This document shows positions 48,181 through 58,361 of a DNA stretch of 64,000 bases, one piece after another. Source of the stretch: Chryseosolibacter indicum (lineage in GTDB: Bacteria > Bacteroidota > Bacteroidia > Cytophagales > Cyclobacteriaceae). The position numbers and the translations under genes are program-made. The stretch lies in the NCBI RefSeq assembly GCF_018598585.1, contig NZ_JAHESD010000010.1:1-64000 (forward strand), in the 5' to 3' direction. The notes under the pieces were generated by a model. The model was given only the letters and a program-made list of their open reading frames with translations, searched no databases and was not told the origin of the DNA. Within the stretch, counting starts at the first letter, position 1. Every line of letters begins with the position of its first letter.

Positions 48181-49005
48181 TTAGTCGGTGTACGATAATG
48201 TAATCACCACTGGTAAGTGGTCTGAAGGGTAGTACTTCCCGTCATTATCATTTATTACCTTGTAGCCATCGGCACGCCACTGATTGGTAACAAAAATATA
48301 GTCGATACCCTGGCACTCCCTGCTGTTCACCTTAAATGTGCAAAATGTGCCGACAGGTTCTGGAGCAGGATCAATGAGCTCAATTACTTCTGTATTTGTG
48401 AGTGCGTGGTAAGGTGCCTCTTCACGCGTACAATTAAAATCACCAGTAATGATTAATGGAATATCCGGTGCTAACTCTATTGCTTTGGCTTTTAAAAGCT
48501 CTGCACTTTTTAAACGAGCTTCCTCCCCTATGTGATCAAAGTGTGTGTTAATAACTATAAACCTTTGGCTATTACTTTTATCTTCTAACAGCGCCCAGGT
48601 AGCAATTCGTGTGATAGCGGCATCCCAGCTTTTGCTTCCCGGCTTGTCTGGTTTTTCAGATAACCAAAAAGTATTTTGTTTGACAACTTTAAATCTATCC
48701 GCTTTATAAAAGAGCGCTGAGAATTCTCCCTTTTGTTTTCCATCATCTCGACCCACACCTACATAAGAATAGCCCGGTAGATTTTTCTGGATATCAGTAA
48801 CCTGGTTATACAGTGCTTCCTGGACGCCGAAGATATCCGGTGAATAGTTTTTCAGTAATTGAAACACCTTCTGTTTTCTGTTACTCCATCTGTTTATGCT
48901 ATCATTAGGAGTATCATAACGAATATTGTAGGTCATTACTTTGAACGATTGACCTTGTGATCCGAACATCATCAAGGCAAGGAAGCAGACTAGTACAATT
49001 CTCAT
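48181..49005 (-). CDS. Exported endonuclease/exonuclease/phosphatase-family protein
   Basis: A 274-residue protein read from the ATG at 49005, which gives a clean signal peptide (MRIVLVCFLALMMFGSQGQS); the frame is open up to 49056. EEP motifs are visible: VMTYNIRYDT, DIFGVQEAL, FIVINTHFDH, ITGDFNCTREE and YPSDHLPVV with its final D-H pair. These are the metal and catalytic residues of the DNase I/exonuclease III fold. Secreted copies in Bacteroidota usually act on phosphodiesters or sugar phosphates; substrate unknown. Confidence 0.9.
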   Translation of the reverse strand: MRIVLVCFLALMMFGSQGQSFKVMTYNIRYDTPNDSINRWSNRKQKVFQLLKNYSPDIFGVQEALYNQVTDIQKNLPGYSYVGVGRDDGKQKGEFSALFYKADRFKVVKQNTFWLSEKPDKPGSKSWDAAITRIATWALLEDKSNSQRFIVINTHFDHIGEEARLKSAELLKAKAIELAPDIPLIITGDFNCTREEAPYHALTNTEVIELIDPAPEPVGTFCTFKVNSRECQGIDYIFVTNQWRADGYKVINDNDGKYYPSDHLPVVITLSYTD

Positions 49006-49172
49006 AATACAGTAGCGTGTTTTATAGTTGTTAGTGAATGATTTTATTGCAATCAAATAATATTAGATATAAATATAAAGAAAGGTTAAGCAATTAATTA
49101 TCCAACTATATGTCACCGGTTCTGAGCTCTGATTACTGAATCAAAATTGAGAATTTGCTTCATTAAAGCGCA

Positions 49173-49196
49173 TAAAAAAACCGGCTTCAGCCGGTT
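49173..49196 (-). terminator. Intrinsic terminator after the NifU gene
   Basis: AACCGGCT (49179-49186) pairs with AGCCGGTT (49189-49196); on the minus strand it is followed by T7. Confidence 0.85.
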
Positions 49197-49222
49197 ATAT
49201 CATTACTTATTCTCAAGATCAA

Positions 49223-49798
49223 CTATAACGACTCAACACCATATACTTCCTCAGGCATCATTCGTTTAAACAGGTTTTCGATACCTGCTTTAAGCGTTAC
49301 TGTTGAAGACGGACAACCACTGCAAGAGCCCTGAAGTCTTACTTTAACTATTCCTTCTCTAAAAGAATGAAAAGTGATAGCGCCTCCATCCTGCTCTACT
49401 GCAGGTCTTATATATTCGTCAAGAATAGTTTTTATTTTCTTTATGGTTTCAGTCTCTTCCTGTTCTGGGAAGTCATTTGATTCTTCTACTTCAATGATAA
49501 ACTTACCGCTTTCAAGGAATTTTTTAATATGATCCTTTATCTGGCCCTGAATCTCAAGCCATTCTACATCCTCCTTCTTTGTTACTGTAATAAAATTACT
49601 CATGTAGAAAACCCTATCTACAAAAGGGTAATTGAAGAGTTCTTTTGCAAGAGGAGCACTTGCAGCACTTGCAGGAGATGGAAAATCAAAGCTCAATCCG
49701 TCAGGAATAAGCATTTCATTCACCACAAACTTCAAAGAATTTGGATTAGGATTTGATTCCAGATAAATATGGATTTGTTTTGGAGCTGCTTGTAGCAT
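49223..49798 (-). CDS. Nfu/NifU-type iron-sulfur cluster carrier
   Basis: A 191-residue protein. Residues about 8-100 form the Nfu N-terminal domain (YLESNPNPNSLKFVVNEML, PLAKELFNYPFVDRVFYMSNFITVTK); residues about 110-190 are the NifU C-terminal domain with GSCSGCPSSTVTLKAGIE supplying the CxxC that holds a 4Fe-4S cluster. It hands clusters to apo-enzymes. It lies upstream of a terminator and is transcribed apart from the symporter gene that precedes it on the strand. Confidence 0.93.
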   Translation of the reverse strand: MLQAAPKQIHIYLESNPNPNSLKFVVNEMLIPDGLSFDFPSPASAASAPLAKELFNYPFVDRVFYMSNFITVTKKEDVEWLEIQGQIKDHIKKFLESGKFIIEVEESNDFPEQEETETIKKIKTILDEYIRPAVEQDGGAITFHSFREGIVKVRLQGSCSGCPSSTVTLKAGIENLFKRMMPEEVYGVESL

Positions 49799-49853
49799 AG
49801 AATCAATTTATTACAGAACAAAGTTAACTAAATTAAGTTCAGGAAAACAGAAA

Positions 49854-51257
49854 TTAAAGCTGGTTATCAACAGGTCCGTTCTCAAGGGCATTTTCCCATT
49901 TACTCACCACAGCGGTGGCAATGCTGTTTCCTACCACGTTTGTTGCGCTTCTTCCCATATCAAGTAAGGGGTCAATACCGAGCAGAAGCGCGAGACCTGC
50001 CTCCGGGATGTTGAAAGATACGAGCGTTCCAGCAATTACAACCAGGCTTGCCCGGGGAACACCGGCAATACCTTTACTGGTTATCATCAATACTAGGAGC
50101 ATGCTTAACTGAGTTGCTAACGGCAAATCTATTCCGTACGATTGGGCAATAAACAAAGAAGCGAACGTCATGTACATCATGCTGCCGTCGAGATTGAACG
50201 AGTAGCCCAGCGGAAGTACAAAGCTTACGATCTTATCTTTGCAGCCAAATCTTTCCAACTCCTGCATGGTTTTCGGAAACGCCGCCTCACTGCTAGCCGT
50301 ACTAAACGCGAGTAGCATTGGCTCTCTTAAAGCTTTTATAAGTTTGACAATCCTTTTACCTACAACCAGGATTCCAGCTGCAATCAGCAGCAACCAGAGT
50401 ATTACAAGACCCAAATAAAACTCTCCAACAAAAAGAGAGTATGTTTTTAAAATAGATATTCCTTGCTTAGCAATAACAGCAGTCATTGCGCCGAAAACTG
50501 CCAGAGGGGCCAGATTCATAACATACCCTGTTACCTTTAAGATGATATAAGAAAGTGCATCAAAGGCCTTAATGATAATTTTGCCTTGTTCTCCTACCGC
50601 AGCTGTAGCAACGCCAAAAAACAAAGCGAATATCACTATTTGAAGAATCTCGTTTTTTGCCATCGCTTCTACCACGCTGGTCGGGAACATGTGATAAAAG
50701 AAATCCCTAAGAGAGAATCCTACCTTTGCAATGCCAGTTTCATTGGTTTCAGGAAGGGGCAAATGCATGGCCACACCGGGCTGAAATAAATTTACCATCA
50801 TCAGACCCAGGAGAAGGCTGAGAAAGGATGCTGCTAAAAACCACAATAATGTTTTACCACCGATACGGCCTACAGCACTAATATCTCCCAGTTTAGCTAC
50901 GCCTACAATCAGCGTTGAAAGCACCAGCGGAGCAACAATCATTTTAATTAATCTTAAAAATATATCGGCTATCAGCGAAAAAGGCTCTACCTTTTTATCG
51001 CGCGTAGCAAGGATTGCATTTCTTTCCTTCGACAGTTCCGCTTTTTTTACCTGAAGTGATTTTATTGTAAGGCTGTCTTGAGCTGAAAGAAATTCATGGG
51101 CTACCTGTGCTATTTTATTATCAACCTGAATTAAGGATTCGTTTTCGTTATTAAGGTAATTTCTATTTAAAGCATAGCCCAGGAGAATACCTGCAAACAG
51201 AGCAATAATGATGTATGTTGTTAATTTACTTTTTCCTTCAGTTTTAGATATTTCCAT
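49854..51257 (-). CDS. Dicarboxylate/amino acid:cation symporter (DAACS family)
   Basis: A 467-residue membrane protein with the GltPh-type transport core: FSTASSEAAFPKTMQELERFG (HP1 serine-rich turn), GYSFNLDGSMMYMTFA (TM7 NMDGT-like motif, here NLDGS), SKGIAGVPRASLVVIAGTL (HP2) and DMGRSATNVVGNSIAT (TM8 with substrate-binding residues). A periplasmic insert of about 60 residues after the first helix (about 30-95, with a charged coiled coil) is longer than in GltP. It takes up glutamate, aspartate or C4-dicarboxylates with Na+ or H+. Confidence 0.93.
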   Translation of the reverse strand: MEISKTEGKSKLTTYIIIALFAGILLGYALNRNYLNNENESLIQVDNKIAQVAHEFLSAQDSLTIKSLQVKKAELSKERNAILATRDKKVEPFSLIADIFLRLIKMIVAPLVLSTLIVGVAKLGDISAVGRIGGKTLLWFLAASFLSLLLGLMMVNLFQPGVAMHLPLPETNETGIAKVGFSLRDFFYHMFPTSVVEAMAKNEILQIVIFALFFGVATAAVGEQGKIIIKAFDALSYIILKVTGYVMNLAPLAVFGAMTAVIAKQGISILKTYSLFVGEFYLGLVILWLLLIAAGILVVGKRIVKLIKALREPMLLAFSTASSEAAFPKTMQELERFGCKDKIVSFVLPLGYSFNLDGSMMYMTFASLFIAQSYGIDLPLATQLSMLLVLMITSKGIAGVPRASLVVIAGTLVSFNIPEAGLALLLGIDPLLDMGRSATNVVGNSIATAVVSKWENALENGPVDNQL

Positions 51258-51436
51258 GGTCTCTGAATATAATCGAAAAGCCTAAGATCTATTCAGATCA
51301 GTGCCTTCATATCGAACATTGTCGCAATATAATTATCTTCTCGGAGGTTTCAAGAAAGGAAATTTCAGCAGGCGAGAAAGCATGATCAACATAATCTTCT
51401 ATTAAGATAATAGAGATTAAAAAGGGAATAAAAAAG

Positions 51437-51464
51437 CCTTAATATCTTTGCAGATTTTAAGGCC
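51437..51464 (-). terminator. Terminator after the small membrane protein gene
   Basis: GCCTTAATATCT and AGATTTTAAGGC (51437-51464) can pair; on the minus strand a T tract follows. Confidence 0.7.
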
Positions 51465-51485
51465 GTACATGATTTAAGCAGTCGG

Positions 51486-51698
51486 CTAGCTGCCTCTCTT
51501 ACTGCTTACCATAATGATAATACCAGCAACAAGTAAAATACCACCTGTAATAGGAGACCAATAGATTGGTGTTTTTTCTTCCTTGTTAATTTCTACCGGA
51601 CCAATATCTGCTACTTCTTTTTTTGTAACAAGATTGAACCCTGTGAAAACAGTCATGAGTGCTCCTATTATAATCAGAATTATTCCTAAAGTTTTCAT
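51486..51698 (-). CDS. Small two-helix membrane protein
   Basis: A 70-residue protein with helices at about 4-22 (LGIILIIIGALMTVFTGFN) and 49-64 (GGILLVAGIIIMVSS), joined by a charged loop (KKEVADIGPVEINKEEKTP). It resembles short DUF3185-type membrane proteins of unknown role. Monocistronic, with its own terminator. Confidence 0.65.
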   Translation of the reverse strand: MKTLGIILIIIGALMTVFTGFNLVTKKEVADIGPVEINKEEKTPIYWSPITGGILLVAGIIIMVSSKRGS

Positions 51699-51814
51699 AT
51701 AAGTTGATTTTTTAACCAGACAGTTAAAAGGTTATGCCGTTGAAAACTCCAGCAACGAATGAATAAACTGTCGTTCAATGAGGAAAGCCTTCCCCAGGAA
51801 GCAGGTGAAACTGT

Positions 51815-52888
51815 CTAAACTTTTGAAGACTTAGCGCGTAAAACAAAATCTGTCAATACTAAAGCAGCCATTGCTTCAACAATTGGAACGGCCCTAGGGA
51901 CAACACAAGGATCGTGTCTTCCTTTTCCTGATACAGTAACTGGATTACCATTTTTATCTACTGAATCCTGATCCTGCATGATGGTAGCAACAGGTTTAAA
52001 AGCTACATTAAAGTAGATGTCTTCTCCGTTGGAGATACCTCCTTGTACTCCACCAGAAAGGTTTGTCTTTGTTCTTATGTTGCCGCCGTCATTATAGAAT
52101 TCATCATTGTGTTGTGAACCCCTTAATGTTATTCCTTCAAAGCCACTTCCATATTCGAAGCCTTTAACGGCATTGATACCAAGCATTGCTTTACCAAGTT
52201 CTGCATGAAGCTTATCAAACACAGGTTCTCCCAGACCTACAGGAGTATTTTTGATAACACATGTAACAACACCACCTATGGTATCACGGTCTAAACGAAC
52301 CTGATCAATCAGGGAGATCATTTTTTCTGCGGTGTCGCTATCGGGGCAGCGAACAATATTATCTTCTGTTTTTGATAGGTCTAGTTTTGAAAAGTGAGGT
52401 GCTTTGATGTCACCTACCTGAGAGACGTATGCACTTATATCTACACTGTACTTTCTTAAAAACATTTTAGCGATCGATCCTGCTGCAACACGGGCTGCGG
52501 TTTCACGAGCAGAACTTCTGCCTCCTCCCCTGTAATCGCGTACGCCGTATTTCGCCTGGTATGTGTAGTCAGCATGTGATGGCCTGAACGCCTCTGCTAT
52601 ATGGCTATAATCTTTGCTTCTCTGATCCTGATTTTCGATTACAATAGCAATAGGAGTTCCGGTAGATACGCCTTCAAAAACGCCACTTAAAATTTTAAAT
52701 GTATCATCTTCTTTCCGTTGGGTGGTAATCTTTGATTGGCCAGGCTTTCTTCTATCTAATTCTGACTGAATAAAAGCTTCGTCTATTGTAAGACCTGCAG
52801 GACACCCATCGATGATTACGCCAATTGCAGGACCATGTGACTCTCCAAACGTTGAGATTTTAAATAGTGTACCGTATGAATTGCTCAT
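51815..52888 (-). CDS. aroC: Chorismate synthase
   Basis: A 357-residue enzyme of the usual length. Diagnostic segments are [27 protein letters not shown] at the N-terminus, [36 protein letters not shown] (the FMN and EPSP site) and [24 protein letters not shown] near the C-terminus. It converts 5-enolpyruvylshikimate-3-phosphate to chorismate, the last step of the shikimate pathway, using reduced FMN. It stands apart from other aro genes. Confidence 0.98.
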   Translation of the reverse strand: MSNSYGTLFKISTFGESHGPAIGVIIDGCPAGLTIDEAFIQSELDRRKPGQSKITTQRKEDDTFKILSGVFEGVSTGTPIAIVIENQDQRSKDYSHIAEAFRPSHADYTYQAKYGVRDYRGGGRSSARETAARVAAGSIAKMFLRKYSVDISAYVSQVGDIKAPHFSKLDLSKTEDNIVRCPDSDTAEKMISLIDQVRLDRDTIGGVVTCVIKNTPVGLGEPVFDKLHAELGKAMLGINAVKGFEYGSGFEGITLRGSQHNDEFYNDGGNIRTKTNLSGGVQGGISNGEDIYFNVAFKPVATIMQDQDSVDKNGNPVTVSGKGRHDPCVVPRAVPIVEAMAALVLTDFVLRAKSSKV

Positions 52889-52958
52889 TTGTTGTAATGA
52901 CTACTTCATTTAAATCTCAAGTCATTTATTGGCTGAGTTAATGAAATAATCGGACTGA

Positions 52959-54398
52959 TTATTTTTTGAACACAAGATACGCGGAAGCACCCAATACAAC
53001 CAAAATAAATGCATTAAAAGCCACCTTCATCCAGCTCTTATCTTCGAGAGCTTGCAACGTATTATTTGCAGTATCTATTCTGTCATAGAATGAGCCAAGG
53101 TCAGTTGATTGAATGGCTTCATTCTTTCTGCTTTCACCAGATACATGTACTGTTATTTTCGAGCGAAGTGTATCATACTTACGCTTGGTGGTATTAAAGA
53201 ATACCCATTGAAAATGATCTCCCAATTTAAATTCGCCAGGTTCATTTGGGATCAGGAAGTAGTTAAAAGACTTTGTTCCTGTGACCCTACCGTTATCGCG
53301 GTTGATATCTTGCCTTACGTTGGGATCGTAAAACTCGAAATTATCATTATCCTGAACCAGGGGCTTCTCAATAGCAGAGATGTTTCCCTCACCATATACA
53401 CTGAATGTATATGCAGCACTCTTGCCTGTTTCCAATTTTGTTGAAGGCATAGACTCTGTGAGCTTGTAATCGCCTACAGCTACAACATCGCGAAGTGGAT
53501 GTGGCGGAAGTTCTTTTACAATGACTGTTTTTGGTTTTGAATGGAACTTCTTGAAGTCCTCCTTTCTGTTTTGCCCAAAGAAGGATGGATTGCGAGCCAC
53601 TTTATACTTAATCATTTCAAGGGCTACAGAAGGAAAGACAATAGGCTCTGCATTAAGCGGATAATACGTGGCCTGATAAATCTTATACTGGGTGTACTCC
53701 TTACCATTAATTGTTACCGTTTCACCTTCAATGTTTTCGATGTTGAAGTTCTCTTCCCAGGCATCATTTGGTTTTATTTTCTTCAGTATATCAGTAAGCT
53801 GTTTAGCTAAGTCATAAAACTGAAGCGGTGCGCGGTTATCTGCAGAGACAAAGAAAGAAAGCGTGGTATTGAAGCCCTCTCCTACATACACTTCATCTTT
53901 GTTTGTGGTAATTGCCAGGAAAGCATCATCTTTTACATCTACAAATTCGGTTTCTTCTCTGCCAAAGAAATCGTCGGCGGGACTACTGTCGAAGAAGCTT
54001 TTGAAGGGATCTCGCTGCTGAACAGCTGGACCTACCTTAACTTTCTTCCCCGTTACATTAATAGTCTGATCGTTTACCTTCATTGAAAATGACGGAATCG
54101 TAAACGTACCTTGCCTTAGCGGGAAATATGTCATTATTACGCTTTGGGAAGAAGACATTTGTCCGTTAACAATATTGGTAGTGCTTTGTGTTGATGTACC
54201 TCTTTTTCTAAAACCGTCGATGTCGGGAAAATTGTCGTAGCTGCGAAGTCTTTCATTTTGGACTGTAACTGTAATGGTCCAACCCTGATTTTCTCCAACT
54301 TCATCAGGCCCTAAAGTAACCTTAACGTCCTGTGCTGTTGCGTAGTTGAAAGAGAACAGTATGAGGACGAGAGATATTTTGAAATAAAGCTGCTTCAT
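52959..54398 (-). CDS. batD: BatD-family exported protein
   Basis: A 479-residue protein with a signal peptide (about 1-22), tandem immunoglobulin-like repeats (VKVTLGPDEVGENQGWTITVTVQNERL at the start, AFLAITTNKDEVYVGEGFNTTLSFFVS at about 163-190) and a C-terminal membrane helix (about 458-476). This is the BatD/oxygen-tolerance family build. BatD usually lies in bat operons with MoxR and VWA proteins; here none of these is visible nearby, so it is a stand-alone copy. Confidence 0.85.
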   Translation of the reverse strand: MKQLYFKISLVLILFSFNYATAQDVKVTLGPDEVGENQGWTITVTVQNERLRSYDNFPDIDGFRKRGTSTQSTTNIVNGQMSSSQSVIMTYFPLRQGTFTIPSFSMKVNDQTINVTGKKVKVGPAVQQRDPFKSFFDSSPADDFFGREETEFVDVKDDAFLAITTNKDEVYVGEGFNTTLSFFVSADNRAPLQFYDLAKQLTDILKKIKPNDAWEENFNIENIEGETVTINGKEYTQYKIYQATYYPLNAEPIVFPSVALEMIKYKVARNPSFFGQNRKEDFKKFHSKPKTVIVKELPPHPLRDVVAVGDYKLTESMPSTKLETGKSAAYTFSVYGEGNISAIEKPLVQDNDNFEFYDPNVRQDINRDNGRVTGTKSFNYFLIPNEPGEFKLGDHFQWVFFNTTKRKYDTLRSKITVHVSGESRKNEAIQSTDLGSFYDRIDTANNTLQALEDKSWMKVAFNAFILVVLGASAYLVFKK

Positions 54399-54618
54399 AT
54401 ATAAATCGAAGGCGAATATGCGTTATCAGAACCAAATTATACTATAAAAAATTGTTTAAAGTTCCTGGAAACAATCAACAGCCGCTATATTATACTGCAT
54501 TAAGGGGTATTTGTAAAATTTTTTTAAACGACTTTTTCAGAATTGTTATTTTAAATATTAATTTAACAGTCGTTAGCTTATTTTTTAAACTAATTCAAAA
54601 AAGCAATTGATTACCGCT

Positions 54619-54804
54619 ATGTTAAATTATGTCAAAACTGTGCTCACCAAAGTGAGTTTTGACGCTCTCTTATTTGAGAAAGAGCTAAGAAAGGCTATTC
54701 GGGTTTTAATAGCCGATGAGATCAGTGAACTCAAAAACTGGTGCTATACCAGATTTGGGGATCGTTATGAAGCGATTCTGAATCGCTGTTTTACTGTAGC
54801 TTAA
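54619..54804 (+). CDS. Hypothetical small protein
   Basis: A 61-residue protein from ATG 54619 (a TTG at 54607 is also possible). It is helical and charged (FEKELRKAIRVLIADEISELKNWCYTRFGDRYEAILNRCF). A 220-bp AT-rich leader precedes it and a strong terminator follows, so it is a monocistronic small gene. Not recognised. Confidence 0.6.
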   Translation: MLNYVKTVLTKVSFDALLFEKELRKAIRVLIADEISELKNWCYTRFGDRYEAILNRCFTVA

Positions 54805-54829
54805 TTCGAGTTAAAAATTTGTATTATCA

Positions 54830-54855
54830 GCCCCGACGTAGTTCGGGGTTTTTTA
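54830..54855 (+). terminator. Intrinsic terminator after the small gene
   Basis: CCCCGA (54831-54836) pairs with TCGGGG (54843-54848), followed by T6. Confidence 0.85.
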
Positions 54856-54886
54856 TTTAATACCTTACCATAAATTCAGAGCAAAA

Positions 54887-55201
54887 GTGGTCCCTATCAA
54901 ATCTCTTAAGTTAGTTGTGTCGTATCCGATGGAAGGCTTTTGCTGGGTGCTTGCTTTGGTGGCGTTGGCGTTTTATGACTGCTCAAGTGGTACTCACTTT
55001 ACAATATGTCCGTTAGCATTTGCAGGCATCGATTGGTGCCCGGGGTGCGGGTTGGGAAGATCTATTTCACTTTTATTTCACGGCGAGATTAAGGAGTCAA
55101 TTACTATGCATCCGTTAGGAATGTTTGCTGTGATTATTTTAATTTTCAGGATATTTATTTTAACAAAAAACCATTTTAAAACTTATGGCTCGCGTAATTG
55201 A
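54887..55201 (+). CDS. DUF2752 small membrane protein
   Basis: A 104-residue protein; the frame starts with GTG at 54887, or ATG at 54929. It shows the DUF2752 motif CPLAFAGIDWCPGCGLGRSISLLFHGEIKESITMHPLG between two membrane helices (about 17-33 and 78-93). The cysteines and the CPGCG core suggest a thiol or metal site; function unknown. It overlaps the TM2-domain gene by 17 bases, a pairing often seen in Bacteroidota. Confidence 0.8.
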   Translation: MVPIKSLKLVVSYPMEGFCWVLALVALAFYDCSSGTHFTICPLAFAGIDWCPGCGLGRSISLLFHGEIKESITMHPLGMFAVIILIFRIFILTKNHFKTYGSRN

Positions 55202-55529
55202 TGTAATGCCAGAAATAACAGGTGAAGAAATGGCTTACGTTCAACACCTAATTAAGGATTTTGATGAGGAAAAGGCCAGAACCTTTGCTTCAATTTACAG
55301 GGCTAGAAGAAGAGAGCCTATGCTTATTCTTGTTACCGCCTTACTTGGATTTGTAGGTCTTGCAGGTGTACACCGCTTCATTATTAACCATATCGGGATG
55401 GGAATTCTATACATCTTTACTGCAGGACTATGTTTGATTGGCACCATCGTAGACCTGGTTAATTATCAAAAGCTTGCCTTTGAGTACAATCAGAAAATAG
55501 CGAATGAAGCGATTGTGATGATCAGGTAG
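55185..55529 (+). CDS. TM2-domain membrane protein
   Basis: A 114-residue protein with a soluble helical N-terminus (about 1-45) and a TM2 domain (about 46-100: [41 protein letters not shown]), which has two helices and the GxxGxHRFY-like signature. Function unknown. It overlaps DUF2752 at the start and the convergent queG by 8 bases at the end. Confidence 0.85.
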   Translation: MARVIDVMPEITGEEMAYVQHLIKDFDEEKARTFASIYRARRREPMLILVTALLGFVGLAGVHRFIINHIGMGILYIFTAGLCLIGTIVDLVNYQKLAFEYNQKIANEAIVMIR

Positions 55530-56511
55530 CACAAGCACCCTGATCTATAACAAACCTGATATTTCTTTTCAACCCCTCGAACTTTGTTCTTTTGACGGCG
55601 GAGTGTCTGAAGATGTTTTGAAACACTTCTTCAGTCAGTTCAATCCATTCATTCTTACTCATGGTTTCGAGTAAGGGATTAGGATTGAACTTGTCTTCGT
55701 TGTGTGGTTTAGAGAAGCGATTCCAAGGGCAAACATCCTGGCAGATATCGCAGCCGAAGATCCAGTTCTCGAACTTTCCTTTGACGTCAGTGGGTAATTC
55801 TTCCTTTAGTTCGATGGTAAAATAACTGATGCATTTGCTTCCATCTACAACGTGGGCATCGACTATGGCATCAGTAGGGCAGGCATCTATGCAGGCAGTG
55901 CATGTACCGCAGTAATCTTTTACCGGACCATCGTATTCGAGCTCAAGATCTATGATTAGCTCTGCAAGAAAGAAAAAGCTGCCATGTTCTTTATTCAAGA
56001 GCAAACTGTTTTTTCCAATCCAACCTAACCCTGACCTTTTTGCCCAAGCCCTTTCCATTACAGGAGCTGAGTCAACAAACGCCCGACCACCTACTTCACC
56101 TATTTCCTGCTGGATGAGAGAAAGAAAAGTTTTAAGCTTGTCTTTAATCACAAAGTGATAATCTTCACCGTAGGCATACTTGGCAACCTTTAACTCAGTC
56201 TGTTGACTGAGATCCTTTTCAGGATAGTAATTGTAGATGAGGCTTACTACTGATTTAGCTCCTGGTACAAGTAACGTAGGGTCTAAACGTTTATCAAAGT
56301 GGTTTTCCAGGTATTGCATCTTCCCCTGGTAATTTCGTTTAAGCCATTCATCAAGACGTGGTGCTTCTTCACTAAGAAATTCGGCTTTGGCAATGCCGCA
56401 GAATGAGAACCCGAGCTCCTTCGCTTTTTCTTTAATAAATTGAGTGTATCGTTGCTTAACGTTAAAGTCCAATGTTTTCGCGCTTACTCCAAACTTCGTT
56501 GATGGGTTCAC
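55522..56511 (-). CDS. queG: Epoxyqueuosine reductase
   Basis: A 329-residue protein with the QueG pattern: N-terminal cobalamin-binding part, [27 protein letters not shown] with the catalytic aspartate, then two 4Fe-4S motifs ([16 protein letters not shown] and [10 protein letters not shown]). It reduces epoxyqueuosine in tRNA to queuosine using B12. The ATG start overlaps the upstream gene by 50 bases; a TTG start at 56472 would shorten this. Length fits the family without the HEAT-repeat extension. Confidence 0.95.
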   Translation of the reverse strand: MNPSTKFGVSAKTLDFNVKQRYTQFIKEKAKELGFSFCGIAKAEFLSEEAPRLDEWLKRNYQGKMQYLENHFDKRLDPTLLVPGAKSVVSLIYNYYPEKDLSQQTELKVAKYAYGEDYHFVIKDKLKTFLSLIQQEIGEVGGRAFVDSAPVMERAWAKRSGLGWIGKNSLLLNKEHGSFFFLAELIIDLELEYDGPVKDYCGTCTACIDACPTDAIVDAHVVDGSKCISYFTIELKEELPTDVKGKFENWIFGCDICQDVCPWNRFSKPHNEDKFNPNPLLETMSKNEWIELTEEVFQNIFRHSAVKRTKFEGLKRNIRFVIDQGACAT

Positions 56512-57169
56512 CTTTACTGCTTAACCCTTTGTGATGCCACTGCTGGTTTTCCAGGTTGAAATCAAAAGAAAGACTTTTACCAACCCTGCTGTTATCTCTA
56601 GAAAAGAATTCAATATTCTCTGTATACTTTCCTTTTTCGGTTGTATAAGAACCACCTCCGGTACCAAAGAATTCCTTTGTATCGACATTGTATGCGATCC
56701 ATTGAAATCTTGTACCGGAAAGAATCTTCATCGTGCGTCTGGCACCGGGTGTCATTTCAGACATCGTATTACCCTGCATTCTCCCTGTTATTAGCCAGGC
56801 ACCAGCTAGTTTACCAGGCTTTCCATCATCTAATCTGGTCCATTCAGTACCTTCCTGTGTCAACACCAGTTTACCATTTTTGATTTCAGCGGCTACTTCA
56901 ACTTGCTGAGTAATCATTTCCGGGTTCAAAGTATGGAACTCGAAATTCAAGGTTATGTTTTGGCCAGCCGCAGTGTACTTTCCGCCGTAAGTGCCGATGA
57001 ATTCACTGTTGGTATAGACTGCAACAGAGAAGAATTTATCAGAACATATTGCAACGGAAGTTTGATTATTGCTTTGCGACTTCCAGGCGCCAACGAGGTC
57101 AGAAGATTTAACCTGTGCAACGGCAGATAGTGATGTAAGAACGGCAGCGATAAGAATCAGAAGCTTCAT
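56462..57169 (-). CDS. Exported protein with two lipocalin-like repeats
   Basis: A 235-residue protein from ATG 57169 (signal peptide [19 protein letters not shown]). It is built from two similar halves: [42 protein letters not shown] and [32 protein letters not shown]. Each half reads as a lipocalin-like barrel strand set with a GAW start and a YGG/GGG-SYT end. No enzymatic motif; possibly binds a small ligand. Confidence 0.7.
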   Translation of the reverse strand: MKLLILIAAVLTSLSAVAQVKSSDLVGAWKSQSNNQTSVAICSDKFFSVAVYTNSEFIGTYGGKYTAAGQNITLNFEFHTLNPEMITQQVEVAAEIKNGKLVLTQEGTEWTRLDDGKPGKLAGAWLITGRMQGNTMSEMTPGARRTMKILSGTRFQWIAYNVDTKEFFGTGGGSYTTEKGKYTENIEFFSRDNSRVGKSLSFDFNLENQQWHHKGLSSKGEPINEVWSKRENIGL

Positions 57170-57266
57170 GTCAATATTATTTAGAGATGTAAACCCATTC
57201 ACCAAAGCAAAATAGAAAATAAAAGCAGTATCAGTAGCGTGACACTACTCTAAAATCCCGCAAGGA

Positions 57267-58187
57267 TTAAACCCAGAGTTTTTCAGGATATTCTCCTTTG
57301 GCTATTAAAGCTTTAATCTTTGAAGAAACCTCTTCCTTATCTTCTTTATAAGTAACGCCGAACCAGATATTGCCTCCGCCAAGAACTTTGATTTTACCCT
57401 GATTCTTTGCAATCATTTCATTCGCGATAAGCGGAATATAGAATTCAGCTTTAATGTTGTTGTGATTATTCTTCAGGAACTCATTAAACATTTTTGCTGA
57501 CAACTCGAACATAGAAGGATGAAAGCCCCAGAAGTTCATCGAAGTAGGAGCATCAGGGCTAAGTTCAAGGTCTCCGTCTTTTTCTTTGGCGATGATCTTT
57601 CCGTTTTCTTTAACAATGGTTGTTCTTTCCACTACTGATTTTAAAAATCCCTGATCATCTTTTTCACCTACTCCTCTTGATACGCTACCATGCTCTGACA
57701 ATACATTCTTTAAAGTATATCCAACCATGGCGTGAGCACCTGATGTTTCATTGGCAAAGAAGTTTGCAACAGAAGCAAATGAGTCCTTTCCATAGAAGTC
57801 GTCTGCGTTAATAACCACGAAAGGCTCGTTGATAACCTCACGGGCACACAATACTGCATGACCTGTTCCGTACGGTTTTACCCTTTCAGCATTTTGGTAC
57901 TCTTTAGGGATGAGTTTATCTAAAGACTGAATGACGAATTCTACCTGAAGTTTTCCCTTTAGCTTAGGCTCAAATTTTTCTTTTACCACCTCAAGAATTT
58001 CATCGCGAACAATAAAGACAACTTTAGTAAAACCAGCTCTTACAGCATCAAAGAGGGAATAATCCATTATTGTTTCTCCGTTGGGACCGAATCCATCGAT
58101 TTGTTTAATACCTCCATAACGGCTTCCAATACCTGCTGCTAATACTAAAAGTGTCAGATTTTTTTGTGTGCGATTTGGTGTGTCCAT
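57267..58187 (-). CDS. Sugar nucleotidyltransferase
   Basis: A 306-residue protein from ATG 58187. The N-terminal nucleotide loop is LLVLAAGIGSRYGGIKQIDGFGPNGETIMDYSLFDA, with a VVINADDFYGKDSF motif (metal-binding DD) at about 118-130. Later segments hold WGFHPSMFELSAKMFNEFL, as in glucose-1-phosphate uridylyl/thymidylyltransferase relatives. It activates a sugar phosphate with an NTP; the exact sugar is unclear. Divergent from a sugar permease gene, which suggests a link to carbohydrate use. Confidence 0.85.
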   Translation of the reverse strand: MDTPNRTQKNLTLLVLAAGIGSRYGGIKQIDGFGPNGETIMDYSLFDAVRAGFTKVVFIVRDEILEVVKEKFEPKLKGKLQVEFVIQSLDKLIPKEYQNAERVKPYGTGHAVLCAREVINEPFVVINADDFYGKDSFASVANFFANETSGAHAMVGYTLKNVLSEHGSVSRGVGEKDDQGFLKSVVERTTIVKENGKIIAKEKDGDLELSPDAPTSMNFWGFHPSMFELSAKMFNEFLKNNHNNIKAEFYIPLIANEMIAKNQGKIKVLGGGNIWFGVTYKEDKEEVSSKIKALIAKGEYPEKLWV

Positions 58188-58361
58188 TGTCTTTTCTTTA
58201 TTTTTCCGTAAGTGTTTGCGCAAACACTAAAAAAGAACCGGGATTTAGGCTCATTCTTTAATGTTTATCGCGACATTAATGAATAAAATTGGGCCCAAAA
58301 ATAAGATTAAATTGACAGTGTGTATACCGCACATAAATAAACTAAACCTCACTGAGAAGTA